Shown here one piece after another: positions 26,902-34,934 of a stretch of 64,000 nt of DNA. The stretch comes from Brachybacterium faecium DSM 4810 (GTDB taxonomy: Bacteria > Actinomycetota > Actinomycetes > Actinomycetales > Dermabacteraceae), in the NCBI GenBank assembly GCA_000023405.1, contig CP001643.1, positions 124,001-188,000 on the forward strand, read 5' to 3'. The notes under the pieces are model-generated. The model saw only the letters and a program-made list of their open reading frames with translations. It made no database searches and had not been told where the DNA came from. A program made the position numbers and the translations under genes. Each line of letters begins with the position of its first letter. Position 1 is the stretch's first letter.

Positions 26902-27579
26902 ATGTCGTTCGATCTGGACCCCGCGGAGCTGGTCTCCAGCGCCCTGACCGCCGTGCTGCTCGCGGTGCCGCTCGCCTTCCCCCTCGCCGCTGCGATCATC
27001 ACCGGGCCGCGCCGCGCCTGGAGCCGGGCCGGTCTGGCCATGGGCATCGGCCTGCTGCTCGGGGTGCTCCTCGCCGTGGCCGAGGCCGTGGCCGGTCCCT
27101 TCGGCGCGCTCGGCGGCGTCGGCGGGGTGGTGCTGGTGCTGGGTCTGCTGGGCGCGATCGCCGCCGCGGTGCTGGTGATCGTGCTGGAGGACGGCACCGC
27201 CTTCTCCGCCGCGGTCGGGATCGCTGCGTGCGCGCTGATCGGCCTGGGCGAGCCGGGGCAGATGGGGGCGGGCCTGTCCTTCGTGACCTCCTCGGTGCTG
27301 GTGGTGCTCTCCGCCGTGGTGATCGAGGCGGTCGCGCTGGTGGCGATCGTCGGCTTCCTGGTCGCCGCGGCCGGCCGCGTGCGTGCGCTGCAGGTCGGGG
27401 TGGCCGCCGCGGGCGCCGTCGGCGCGCTGCTGCTGGTGATCGCGCCGCTGGTGCCGATGCCGTTCGGCGGGCTGCTCATCAGCGTGCTGGTCGCCCTCGC
27501 GATCGGCAGCATCGTGGCCGGAGTGCTCGAGGCGCTGCGGGCGCGGCGCGAGCCGTCGGCCGTCCCCGAGGACGCCTGA
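26902..27579 (+). CDS. Hypothetical integral membrane protein
   Basis: 225 residues, nearly all hydrophobic, with about seven predicted membrane segments and few charged loops. Starts MSFDLDPAELVSSALTAVL. Family not recognised. It is on the same strand as the beta-mannosidase operon, 70 bases after the sensor protein, and 177 bases before the AspT/YidE-like transporter; membership of either unit is unclear. An in-frame ATG at 26878 would add eight residues. Confidence 0.6.
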   Translation: MSFDLDPAELVSSALTAVLLAVPLAFPLAAAIITGPRRAWSRAGLAMGIGLLLGVLLAVAEAVAGPFGALGGVGGVVLVLGLLGAIAAAVLVIVLEDGTAFSAAVGIAACALIGLGEPGQMGAGLSFVTSSVLVVLSAVVIEAVALVAIVGFLVAAAGRVRALQVGVAAAGAVGALLLVIAPLVPMPFGGLLISVLVALAIGSIVAGVLEALRARREPSAVPEDA

Positions 27580-27756
27580 GCCGCCACCCGCCGCACTCGT
27601 CTCCGCCGGCCCGACCCTCGTCGTGACCTCGCACATCTCGAGCGGACGTGCCGCGGTGCGAGGACTATCGTGGGAGCCGTCCGACCCCACACCGTGGTGC
27701 CCGCGCTCGCCGTGCATCACCGCGGCGCCTGAGAGCGGGCACGGGAAAGGCTCGCC

Positions 27757-29325
27757 GTGATCGACCTCCTCGAGGGCAGCCCGCTGCTCACCCTGTTCCT
27801 GGTGGTGGCCACCGGTGCGGTGCTGGGCGCCATCCCCTTCGGCCGCGTCCGCTTCGGCGCCGCCGGGGCGCTGTTCACCGGTCTCGCCCTCTCCGCCGCC
27901 GCACCCCATCTGGGCGCGGGCATGGACATCGTGCAGTCCCTCGGCCTCGCCCTGTTCGTGTACACGGTGGGGATCTCCGCCGGGGCGGCGTTCTTCAGCA
28001 GCCTGAACCGCCAGCTGCCGCTGCTGGCCGCCTCCGCCGTCTCCGCGCTGCTCGGCGCGCTCGCCACGCTCGTGCTCGGCCAGGCGCTGGGCCTGGCCAA
28101 GGATCTCTCCCTGGGCCTGTTCACCGGCGCGCTCACCGCCGCGCCGGCGCTGGATGCCGCCAACCGGATCACCGGCAGCTCGGCCCCGTCGGTGGGCTAC
28201 GCCTTCGGCTATCCGATCGGTGTGATCGTGGGGATCGTGCTGGTCTCGACCGTGGTGAACCGGGCCTGGCCCGGCCGGCGAGACACCCCGGCGATGGCCG
28301 GCACCAGCCTCGCCGCGACCACCGTGCAGGTGCAGCACCCGGCGAACCTGCGGGACGTGCCCCAGTGGAGCCGGCAGCAGGTGCGGTTCTCCTATCTGCG
28401 CCGCGACGGGCGGGTGCGCGTGATCGTGCCGGGGGAGGATCTGCTGGCCGGGGACGAGGTGGTGGCCGTGGGCATGCCCGATGCGGTCGATGCCGTGGTC
28501 GAGGAGCTCGGCACCCGCAGCGACCGGCACATCGCGCACGACCGCTCGCTGGTCGAGTTCACCCGGCTCACCGTCTCCAACCCCGATCTCGCCTCCCGCT
28601 CGATCGCCGAGCTGAACCTCTCGGTGCGCTTCGGCGCGGTGGTGACCCGGGTGCGGCGCGGCGACCTCGAGATGGTGGCCCGCGACGACCTGGTGCTCGA
28701 GCCGGGGGATCGGATCGCCGTGGTGGTCGAGCGCTCGCGCCTGGACGCCGTGCACACCTTCCTCGGCGACTCGGACCGCAAGGCCGGCGAGCTCGACGCC
28801 CTGTCCCTCGGGCTCGGTCTCGTGCTCGGCGTGGCCCTGGGGCTGGTGACGATCCCGCTGCCGGGCGGCGGCTTCTCGCTGGGGCCGGCGGCGGGCCCGC
28901 TGCTGGTGGGCATGATGCTCGGCGCGCTGCGGCGCACCGGCCCGGTGGTGTGGGCGCTGCCCGGCAGCGCGAACCTCACCCTGCGCCAGCTGGGGCTGCT
29001 GCTCTTCCTCGCCGGCCTCGGGCTCACGGCCGGCCCGCAGGTCGCGACGGTGCTGGGCTCTCCCACCGCGTGGCGCGCCGCCCTGCTCACGGTGGTGGTG
29101 GCCGCGCTCAGCTGTGTCGCGATGCTGCTCGCGGCCCGGTGGGTGCTGGACCTCTCCGCCGCGCGGGCGGCGGGTGCGGTGGCCGGGTTCCTGGGCCAGC
29201 CCGCGGTGCTCGAGGCGGCGAATGCGAAGCGGGCCGACGAGCGCATCGAGGCCGCGTACGCGACGCTCTTCGCCTTCTCGATCGTGGTGAAGATCGTGCT
29301 GGTCCCGGTGCTCTGGCACCTCTGA
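27757..29325 (+). CDS. AspT/YidE-type transporter with central TrkA-C domains
   Basis: 522 residues from a GTG start. Two membrane halves (about 1-170 and 345-522) flank a cytoplasmic part. The first half shows LFVYTVGISAGAAFF and GLFTGALTAAPALDAA, the GxxxG-rich motifs of the aspartate:alanine exchanger/YidE/YbjL family; the second repeats the theme with LGLLLFLAGLGLTAGPQ and GFLGQPAVLEAAN. The centre has two TrkA-C-like segments (VRVIVPGEDLLAGDEVVAVG and LEMVARDDLVLEPGDRIAVV), which bind ligands in related transporters. Substrate unknown; some relatives exchange dicarboxylates or amino acids. Confidence 0.85.
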   Translation: MIDLLEGSPLLTLFLVVATGAVLGAIPFGRVRFGAAGALFTGLALSAAAPHLGAGMDIVQSLGLALFVYTVGISAGAAFFSSLNRQLPLLAASAVSALLGALATLVLGQALGLAKDLSLGLFTGALTAAPALDAANRITGSSAPSVGYAFGYPIGVIVGIVLVSTVVNRAWPGRRDTPAMAGTSLAATTVQVQHPANLRDVPQWSRQQVRFSYLRRDGRVRVIVPGEDLLAGDEVVAVGMPDAVDAVVEELGTRSDRHIAHDRSLVEFTRLTVSNPDLASRSIAELNLSVRFGAVVTRVRRGDLEMVARDDLVLEPGDRIAVVVERSRLDAVHTFLGDSDRKAGELDALSLGLGLVLGVALGLVTIPLPGGGFSLGPAAGPLLVGMMLGALRRTGPVVWALPGSANLTLRQLGLLLFLAGLGLTAGPQVATVLGSPTAWRAALLTVVVAALSCVAMLLAARWVLDLSAARAAGAVAGFLGQPAVLEAANAKRADERIEAAYATLFAFSIVVKIVLVPVLWHL

Positions 29326-29342
29326 CCCGCGCGCTGCTCCGG

Positions 29343-29472
29343 CAGCTCCGGCCCGTCCGCAGCTCCGGCCCGTCAGCCTCTTCCGCGGTGGGCCAGCCGC
29401 ACTGCGCCGACCGCCCCGCGCGCTGACCATCCCGCGCGGCGACCGCCCCGCGGGGCGACCATCCCGTGACGC
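29343..29472. repeat. Short tandem repeats filling a 150-bp intergenic gap
   Basis: CAGCTCCGGCCCGTC occurs at 29343-29357 and again at 29360-29374 (period 17). Further on, a 32-bp unit beginning GACCGCCCCGCG occurs at 29409-29440 and 29441-29472 with about 26 of 32 bases the same. The gap separates the convergent ends of the AspT-like transporter and the IclR gene. No hairpin with a T-run was found here. Confidence 0.7.
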
Positions 29473-29477
29473 GCCGC

Positions 29478-30323
29478 TCACTCCCGCGGTGCGACCGTGA
29501 ACTCCTCCGGCGCGAGCCGAGCCAGCGTCTCCCGCAGCAGCTCGCCGATCTGGGCGCGCCGCGCCTGCCCGAGCCGCTCGAGCGGGCCGGTGACGCTCAC
29601 GGCGACGGAACGGCCGACGGGCCGCACGAGCGCGACGCCCACGCAGGCGATCCCGGCCTCGTTCTCCTCGACCTCCTCGGCCCAGCCTCGCAGCGCAGCC
29701 TGCTCCACCACCGCGGACAGCCGCGCCGGTGAGAGGACCGCCCCGGCACCGGCGGCCCCGGTCCCGGCCGTGCCGGTCCCCGCCGCCCCGGTGGCCGCCG
29801 CGAAGGCGCTCAGGGCCTCGGCGCGGATCCCGTCAGCCGCGAGCAGCGCGCGCCCCATCGCGGTGCGGGCGGCCGGCGCCCGTCGACCCACCCGCGACCA
29901 CACCCGGAGCGTCCGCTCCGGCTCGACCTTGTCGAGGTAGAGCACGCGCGGGCCGTCCAGCTGCCCCAGATGCACCAGCTCCTCGGTCTGCTGGGAGATG
30001 CTCGCCAGCGCCGGCGCGAACCGGGCCGGCAGCTCCTCCCCGCCCCCGAAGCTCCGCGCCAGCTCGAGCGCGGAGGCTCCCAGGCGGTAGCGCTGATCGG
30101 CCGGGGACTGCTCGGCGAAGCCGCGGTGCAGCAGCGCCCGCAGCAGGCGGTGCACCGAAGCCTTGTTGAGGCCCGCGGCCGCGGCGATGTCACGCAGGCT
30201 GCGCCCCTCGGGCCCGGCCGCGGCGAGGACCTCCAGCAGCGCCAGCGCCTTGTCGACGCTGCCGACGGGGGAGGGGCTGCCGGGCGTCGGGGCCGGCGTG
30301 CCGCTCGTGGCGGAGGTGCTCAT
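29478..30323 (-). CDS. IclR family transcriptional regulator
   Basis: 281 residues; the inner ATG followed by STSATSG was chosen because it has AAAGGAC upstream, while the longer frame adds 27 odd residues. After a Pro/Ser/Thr-rich lead, the winged helix reads VDKALALLEVLAAAGPEG and SLRDIAAAAGLNKASVHRLLRAL. The effector domain has ELVHLGQLDGPRVLYLDKVE and AARTAMGRALLA, standard IclR landmarks. A Gly/Ala/Thr run (TGTAGTGAAGAGA) interrupts the effector domain. It is divergent from a mannonate-type dehydratase and probably controls it and perhaps the kinase-aldolase pair at 33.8-35.6 kb. Confidence 0.9.
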   Translation of the reverse strand: MSTSATSGTPAPTPGSPSPVGSVDKALALLEVLAAAGPEGRSLRDIAAAAGLNKASVHRLLRALLHRGFAEQSPADQRYRLGASALELARSFGGGEELPARFAPALASISQQTEELVHLGQLDGPRVLYLDKVEPERTLRVWSRVGRRAPAARTAMGRALLAADGIRAEALSAFAAATGAAGTGTAGTGAAGAGAVLSPARLSAVVEQAALRGWAEEVEENEAGIACVGVALVRPVGRSVAVSVTGPLERLGQARRAQIGELLRETLARLAPEEFTVAPRE

Positions 30324-30351
30324 CGGGGGCCGTCCTTTCGGGGAGGCGTTG

Positions 30352-30380
30352 TTGCCGGGTGCTGCGGGCAGCCCTAGACT
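30352..30380 (+). promoter_or_regulatory. Candidate promoter of the dehydratase gene
   Basis: TTGCCG (30352-30357), 17 bases, then TAGACT (30375-30380). The predicted start near 30387 lies just before the palindrome at 30395, a repressor-type layout. Boxes are reasonable but unproven. Confidence 0.45.
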
Positions 30381-30394
30381 CGTCACGAACTGCA

Positions 30395-30418
30395 GAATGC
30401 GCATTCCATCATACGAAA
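30395..30418. promoter_or_regulatory. Palindromes in the IclR-dehydratase gap, candidate IclR operator
   Basis: GAATGCGCATTC (30395-30406) is a perfect 12-bp palindrome. It overlaps a second, looser one: TTC (30404-30406) and GAA (30414-30416) around CATCATAC. Both lie between the divergent iclR and dehydratase genes, immediately downstream of the predicted dehydratase promoter. IclR regulators commonly bind such elements near their own gene. Confidence 0.5.
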
Positions 30419-30469
30419 TGCCTGGGTGTCATCCGGCGCCCCGTCCCGCCCCGCCCCGGAGGTCCCCGC

Positions 30470-31708
30470 ATGGCCATCGACCGCATCGACGTGAACGTCA
30501 CCAGCCCCGGCCGGAACTTCGTGACGGTCCAGGTCACCACCTCGGACGGCCTCACCGGGCTCGGGGACGCCACCCTGAACGGCCGGGAGCTCGCGGTCGC
30601 CTCCTATTTGCGCGACCACGTCGCCCCCACGCTGATCGGCCGCGACGAGTCCCAGATCGAGTCGACCTGGCAGTACCTCTACCGCAGTCCGTACTGGCGC
30701 CGCGGCCCGGTGACGATGAGCGCGATCTCCGCGATCGACATGGCGCTGTGGGACATCGCCGCGAAGAAGGCGGGTGAGCCGCTGTACAAGCTGCTCGGCG
30801 GCGCCTCCCGCACCGGTCTGCTCAGCTACGCCCACGCCTCCGGCACCACCCTCGAGCGGCTCAACGATGCGATCCGCGGCTACCTCGAGCAGGGCTTCCA
30901 GGCGGTGCGCATCCAGGCCGGGGTGCCGGGGCTCGAAGAGATCTACGGCGTGCACGATGCCTCCCCGGGCGGGAAGTACGAGTACGAACCGGCCGGCCGG
31001 CCTGCGTCGGGCGGCCCGCTGCGGCCCACGGAGGAGACCTGGGACACCCGCGCCTACCTGCGGCACCTGCCCACGGTGTTCGCGGGGGTGCGCGAGGAGT
31101 TCGGGCCCGAGCCGCGCCTGCTGCACGACGGCCACCACCGCATGAGCCCGATCGAGGCGGCCCGGCTCGCGAAGGACATCGAGCCCTACGACCCGTTCTG
31201 GCTCGAGGACTGCACCCCCGGCGAGGACCAGGCCGTGCTGCGCCTGGTGCGCCAGCACTCGGTGACCCCGCTGGCCATCGGCGAGGTGTTCAACTCGGTG
31301 CACGACTACCAGACGCTCATCACCGAGCGGCTCATCGATTACGTGCGCTCCTCGGCCACCCATGCCGGCGGCATCACCGGCCTGCGGCAGATCATGAGCT
31401 TCGCCGCCGTGTACGGGATCCGCTCCGGCTTCCACGGCCCCACGGACGTCTCCCCGGTGGGCATGGCCGCGAACCTGCACCTGGGCCTGGCGATCCACAA
31501 CTTCGGGATCCAGGAGTACATGCCCCACTCGGAGACGACGCTGAGCGTGTTCCGCACCAGCTACCGCTTCGAGGGCGGCCTGCTCCACCCCGGGGAGACC
31601 CCGGGCCTCGGCGTCGAGCTGGACCTCGAGGCGGCCGCTGCGCACGAGTACCAGCCCGCCTACCTGCCGGTGAACCGCCTGCGCGACGGGACCGTGCACG
31701 ACTGGTGA
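30470..31708 (+). CDS. Enolase-superfamily sugar-acid dehydratase (mannonate dehydratase ManD/RspA type)
   Basis: 412 residues; CGGAGGT precedes the ATG. The family removes water from D-mannonate or D-gluconate to give 2-keto-3-deoxygluconate. Metal ligands are Asp220 (LLHDGHHR), Glu246 (WLEDC) and Glu272 (AIGEVF); the 26-residue spacings equal those of Asp210, Glu236 and Glu262 in characterised ManD, and His222 matches its catalytic His212. A kinase and aldolase for the product lie 2-4 kb away, making a consistent pathway to pyruvate and glyceraldehyde 3-phosphate. D-mannonate versus D-gluconate cannot be decided here; some homologues have very low activity. Confidence 0.9.
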   Translation: MAIDRIDVNVTSPGRNFVTVQVTTSDGLTGLGDATLNGRELAVASYLRDHVAPTLIGRDESQIESTWQYLYRSPYWRRGPVTMSAISAIDMALWDIAAKKAGEPLYKLLGGASRTGLLSYAHASGTTLERLNDAIRGYLEQGFQAVRIQAGVPGLEEIYGVHDASPGGKYEYEPAGRPASGGPLRPTEETWDTRAYLRHLPTVFAGVREEFGPEPRLLHDGHHRMSPIEAARLAKDIEPYDPFWLEDCTPGEDQAVLRLVRQHSVTPLAIGEVFNSVHDYQTLITERLIDYVRSSATHAGGITGLRQIMSFAAVYGIRSGFHGPTDVSPVGMAANLHLGLAIHNFGIQEYMPHSETTLSVFRTSYRFEGGLLHPGETPGLGVELDLEAAAAHEYQPAYLPVNRLRDGTVHDW

Positions 31709-31763
31709 GACCGGCGCGGCCGGTGCGCCCGGGCGTGTCCGGTGAGGGCGCGCCGGGGGAGGC

Positions 31764-33059
31764 TCAGACCTCGTCCCCGGCGGTGATCGCCGCGGCCTCC
31801 TCGACGTCGGACAGATGGTGCTGCCCGACGGAGGCGAGGTGCTTGCGCCCCAGGACGAGCATGAGCATCGCCAGCACGAGCGTGCCGGTCGCGAGCAGGT
31901 ACGGGGCGCCGGCGGTGGTCGCGGCGGCGAGCGGACCGGCCACGGCCGGGGCGACCGCGCCGCCCAGGAAGCGCACGCCCGAGTAGGAGGCGCTGGCCAC
32001 GCTGCGCGGCAGGTCGGTGGCCTCCATGACCGTCTCGGTGAGCGCGGTGTTCATGATGCCCAGCAGCAGGCCGCCGATGACGATCAGCACCACCAGACCG
32101 GTCATCGAGGTGTGGAAGAGGCTCAGCACCAGCATCAGCACCGCGAGGGCGCCGAGGGTGCCGAGCAGCGTCGGGACCAGGCCGATCCTGCGGGTGAGGA
32201 TCGGGGCGACGAACACCGAGGTGATCGCGAGCGCCACACCCCAGCCGAAGAACACGCCGCCGATGCCCATCGCGCCGAACTCGCCGCCGCGGGCCGCAGC
32301 GGCCGCCTCGAGCGGGAAGGGCGAGTAGGCCAGCAGGGTGAAGAAGCCGAAGTTGTAGAGCACCGCCGTCAGCGCGAGCGTGCGCAGCGCAGGGTTCGAG
32401 AGCGCCTTGAGCGCCGCGACCGGAGAGACGGGGGCGGGCCGGTCCTCGTGCTTCAGCAGCACCATGATCGCGATGAACCCGATGGCCATGAGCACCGCGG
32501 TCCCGGCGAACGGGGCACGCCAGGAGACGCTGCCCAGCAGGCCGCCGAGCAGCGGGCCGAGCGCCATGCCGATGCCGAGCGCGGTCTCGTAGAGCATGAT
32601 CGCGCCGCCGCTGGGGCCGGCGGTCGCGCCGACGATCGCGGCCAGGGCCGTCGAGATGAACAGCGCGTTGCCCAGGCCCCAGCCGGCGCGCAGCCCGATG
32701 ATCTCGGTGACGCTGCCGGAGAAGGAGCAGAGCGCGGCGAAGACGACCACCAGGATCAGGCCCACCAGCAGCGTGCGCTTCACCCCGATCCGCGAGGCGA
32801 ACCAGCTGGTGAAGAACATGGCGATCGCGGTGATGAACAGATAGCTGGTGAACAGCAGCATCGCCTGCGAGGGCGTCGCATCCAGCTGGGAGCTGATCGC
32901 GGGCAGGATCGGGTCCACCAGGCCGATGCCCATGAAGGAGACGGTCGCCGCGAAGGCGATCGCCCACACGGATTTCGGCTGGTGGAACGCCTCGCGCAGG
33001 GTCGGGGCGGTGGAGGCGGGGGTGGTCGGCGCCGTGGCGTCGCGGACCGGTGCGGTCAT
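31764..33059 (-). CDS. MFS transporter (drug-efflux-like)
   Basis: 431 residues with about 12 membrane helices. The start is the ATG with GAAGGA upstream. The first half has SFMGIGLVDPILPAISSQL and SRIGVKRTLLVGL, the MFS motif A region; GWGLGNALFISTALAAIVG resembles the drug-efflux motif C area. A MarR gene lies upstream on the same strand (158-base gap with a tandem repeat), the usual arrangement of a repressed efflux pump. Its place between sugar-acid genes leaves sugar-acid uptake as an alternative, but the MarR neighbour favours efflux. Confidence 0.85.
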   Translation of the reverse strand: MTAPVRDATAPTTPASTAPTLREAFHQPKSVWAIAFAATVSFMGIGLVDPILPAISSQLDATPSQAMLLFTSYLFITAIAMFFTSWFASRIGVKRTLLVGLILVVVFAALCSFSGSVTEIIGLRAGWGLGNALFISTALAAIVGATAGPSGGAIMLYETALGIGMALGPLLGGLLGSVSWRAPFAGTAVLMAIGFIAIMVLLKHEDRPAPVSPVAALKALSNPALRTLALTAVLYNFGFFTLLAYSPFPLEAAAAARGGEFGAMGIGGVFFGWGVALAITSVFVAPILTRRIGLVPTLLGTLGALAVLMLVLSLFHTSMTGLVVLIVIGGLLLGIMNTALTETVMEATDLPRSVASASYSGVRFLGGAVAPAVAGPLAAATTAGAPYLLATGTLVLAMLMLVLGRKHLASVGQHHLSDVEEAAAITAGDEV

Positions 33060-33081
33060 GCGAGGGAATCCTTCGAGGGTC

Positions 33082-33109
33082 GGGTGCGGGGTGCGGGGTG
33101 CGGGGTGCG
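33082..33109. repeat. Heptanucleotide tandem repeat (GGGTGCG)x4
   Basis: Four exact copies of GGGTGCG are followed by degenerate GGGTCGG-like copies to about 33140. It lies 23-50 bases upstream of the MFS start codon, between the MarR and MFS genes, so copy-number change could alter their spacing. Confidence 0.85.
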
Positions 33110-33217
33110 GGGTCGGTTGCGGCGTCGGGTGAGGGGTCCGCGCGGAGGGGCTGCCGCACGCGGCCGACGGCACGGCCGGCGGCAGGGCCGACGGGATGCC
33201 GGCCGGGCGCGAACGGG

Positions 33218-33658
33218 TCAGCCGCCGTGCGTGTCCACCACGCGGGCGAGGATCGCCGCGGCGCGTTCGAGCGTCGCGAGCTCCTCGGCGGGCAGCGGCT
33301 CGAGCAGCCCGCCGACGCCGACGGCGAGCTGGGCACGCCAGGCGGCCAGCTGCGCGGAGCCGGTCTCTGTGGTGGAGACCAGCCAGGAGCGGGAATCCGA
33401 GGGGTCGACGTCCCGGCGCACGAGCCCCTCCTCCTCGAGCCGCTTGATGACGGCGGTCGCGGTGGGGCGGGAGACGCGCTCGCGCTCGGCGATCTCGCTC
33501 AGCCGCAGCGCCCCGTGCCGCTCGATCGTGGCGACCACCCGCCAGGACACAGCCCCGACGCCCACCTCGGAGCGGCGGGCGGCGAGGCGGGAGAACTGGC
33601 TGCACACCAGCGCGAGATGCTGCGGCAGCTCGGCCGACGCGGAAGGAGAGGTCGTCAC
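33218..33658 (-). CDS. MarR family transcriptional regulator
   Basis: 146 residues from a GTG start. Winged helix: GALRLSEIAERERVSRPTATAVIKRLEEEGLVRR, then the wing DVDPSDSRSWLVSTTETG; flanking helices form the dimer interface. Normal MarR length. An ATG 45 bases upstream (33703) in an AT-rich stretch would add 15 residues, but neither start has a good Shine-Dalgarno. It precedes the MFS gene on the same strand and probably represses it in response to a small aromatic or drug-like ligand. Confidence 0.88.
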   Translation of the reverse strand: MTTSPSASAELPQHLALVCSQFSRLAARRSEVGVGAVSWRVVATIERHGALRLSEIAERERVSRPTATAVIKRLEEEGLVRRDVDPSDSRSWLVSTTETGSAQLAAWRAQLAVGVGGLLEPLPAEELATLERAAAILARVVDTHGG

Positions 33659-33738
33659 GGCGCGCCACGATAGTACGCAAAGCGAATCAAAACAAGTGAG
33701 CATTGCGAACTGATTCCGTGCGTCACGCGTCGGCCGTC

Positions 33739-33799
33739 GAGCCTCCGGGTGCCGGATATCCGCACGCCGAGCCTCCGCGTGCCGAGCCTCCGAGTGCCG
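33739..33799. repeat. 15-bp tandem repeat (GAGCCTCCGNGTGCC)
   Basis: Clear copies of GAGCCTCCGNGTGCCG start at 33739, 33769 and 33784; a degenerate unit occupies 33754-33768, so four units follow with period 15. They fill the gap between the MarR gene and the sugar-acid kinase gene. No coding frame through them looks real. Confidence 0.85.
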
Positions 33800-33824
33800 G
33801 CCCGCACGGCGGTGTCGGGCCGGC
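33796..33824 (-). terminator. Hairpin just after the sugar-acid kinase gene
   Basis: GCCGGCCC (33796-33803) pairs perfectly with GGGCCGGC (33817-33824) around a 13-base loop, three bases past the minus-strand stop. No T-run follows, as is usual in this GC-rich genome. Confidence 0.5.
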
Positions 33825-33827
33825 GGG

Positions 33828-34934
33828 TCAGCGCAGCACGGGGTCTGCCGCCTCGCCCGCGAGCAGGGCCTCGAGCTCGGCCGGGCGCGGTGCGCCCTCC
33901 CAATCCCCGGGGGTGGTGCAGGCCAGCGCCCCGCACGCGTTCGCCCGCGCCAGGCGCGCCGCCACATCGAGCCCCTCGAGCTGCGCGCTGAGGTAGCCGG
34001 CCACGAAGGCATCGCCCGCCCCGACCGTGTCCAGCACGGCCACGCGGTGCGCGGGTGCCTCGTGCAGCTCGCCGTCCGCCAGCGCGGCCGCGCCGTCGGC
34101 CCCGCGCTTGAGCACCACCTGTCGGCCCTCGCGTGCGAGGGTCGTGAGCAGCCCTCGATGGTCGTCCTCGACGACTCCCGGTGCGAGCGCGGCCAGCTCC
34201 TCCGGCCCGCCGACCAGCAGGTCCACGTACTCGAGCACCTCGCCCAGGAGCCGCGCGAGCTCGTCCCGGCCGCCCAGCCGGGCGCGGTGGTTCACGTCCA
34301 GGCTCACCGTCGTGCCGGCCGCGACAGCCCGCTGCACCGCGGCGAGCATCGTCGTGTGCGCGCTCCGCGAGAGCAGCGGGGTGATGCCGCTGAGGTGCAG
34401 CACCCGGGCCTGCTCGATGAGGCCGTCGGGCAGGTCCGCGGGACTCAGCGCAGAGGCCGCGGAGCCGGCGCGGTAGTAGTCCACGCGCGTGGTGGTCGCG
34501 GTGGGACGGGACTTGAGCATGAGGCCCGTCGGCCGCGACGGATCGATCGCGCAGTGCACCTCGACGCCCTCGGCGAGGATCTCCCGCATCACCCGCTCGC
34601 CCAGCGGGTCGTCCCCGACGCGGCTGATCCAGGCCGTCGGCACCCCGAGGCGACGCAGCCCGATCGCGAGGTTCGACTCCGCACCGCCGACGGCGACGTC
34701 CAGGCCGGGCAGGTGTGCGAGCGAGCCGACGACGGCGCTGCGCATCAGCGCCATCGTCTCCCCGAGGGTCACCACCTGCGCCGCGCCGTCTCCCGGGGCT
34801 CGCGTGACGTCCGGGATGGGGGCGGCGTCCGGGGCGGGGGCGACGCCCGGGCTCGTGGCCGTTCCTGCCGCAGCGCCCGCACCAGGCGCAGAGCCCGCAC
34901 CAGGCGCAGGGCCCGTCCGCGGCGCGGAGCTCAC
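33828..34934 (-). CDS. 2-keto-3-deoxygluconate kinase (PfkB family)
   Basis: 368 residues from a GTG in a GTGA overlap with the aldolase gene. PfkB signatures: VGGAESNLAIGLRRLG near residue 75 and DTVGAGDAFVAGYL near the C-terminus, the second with the catalytic Asp and anion-hole Gly-Ala-Gly. LMLKSRPTATTTRVDYYRAGSAAS is typical of KDG kinases. Phosphorylates 2-keto-3-deoxygluconate for the aldolase encoded just upstream. The first 50 residues are a Pro/Ala/Gly run not found in normal PfkB proteins; the family domain starts at VVTLGETMALM, so a downstream start is possible, though no ATG or SD supports it. Confidence 0.88.
   Translation of the reverse strand: MSSAPRTGPAPGAGSAPGAGAAAGTATSPGVAPAPDAAPIPDVTRAPGDGAAQVVTLGETMALMRSAVVGSLAHLPGLDVAVGGAESNLAIGLRRLGVPTAWISRVGDDPLGERVMREILAEGVEVHCAIDPSRPTGLMLKSRPTATTTRVDYYRAGSAASALSPADLPDGLIEQARVLHLSGITPLLSRSAHTTMLAAVQRAVAAGTTVSLDVNHRARLGGRDELARLLGEVLEYVDLLVGGPEELAALAPGVVEDDHRGLLTTLAREGRQVVLKRGADGAAALADGELHEAPAHRVAVLDTVGAGDAFVAGYLSAQLEGLDVAARLARANACGALACTTPGDWEGAPRPAELEALLAGEAADPVLR
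34875..34910 (-). repeat. 18-bp direct repeat in the kinase N-terminal extension
   Basis: Two adjacent 18-bp copies (34875-34892 and 34893-34910) differ at one base. They encode APGAGS/APGAGA-type hexapeptides in frame with the kinase. Confidence 0.85.

Noticed and set aside
23160-27692. A 1510-codon open frame on the minus strand
   Set aside because: It lies opposite the beta-mannosidase, sensor and membrane-protein genes, which have recognisable motifs. Its translation is Val/Gly/Ala/Arg/His-rich low complexity, as expected of an antisense frame in GC-rich DNA.
26590-29481. A 963-codon minus-strand open frame
   Set aside because: Antisense to the AspT-like transporter and the membrane protein; composition is Arg/Gly/His/Gln-rich with no domain.
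33082-33140. Possible CRISPR or replication iterons
   Set aside because: Seven-base units without spacers and no replication gene nearby; simple tandem repeat.
33674-33709. MarR operator between ACGCAA and TTGCGA half-sites
   Set aside because: Arms are about 20 bases apart and imperfect, unlike usual MarR sites; too weak to list.
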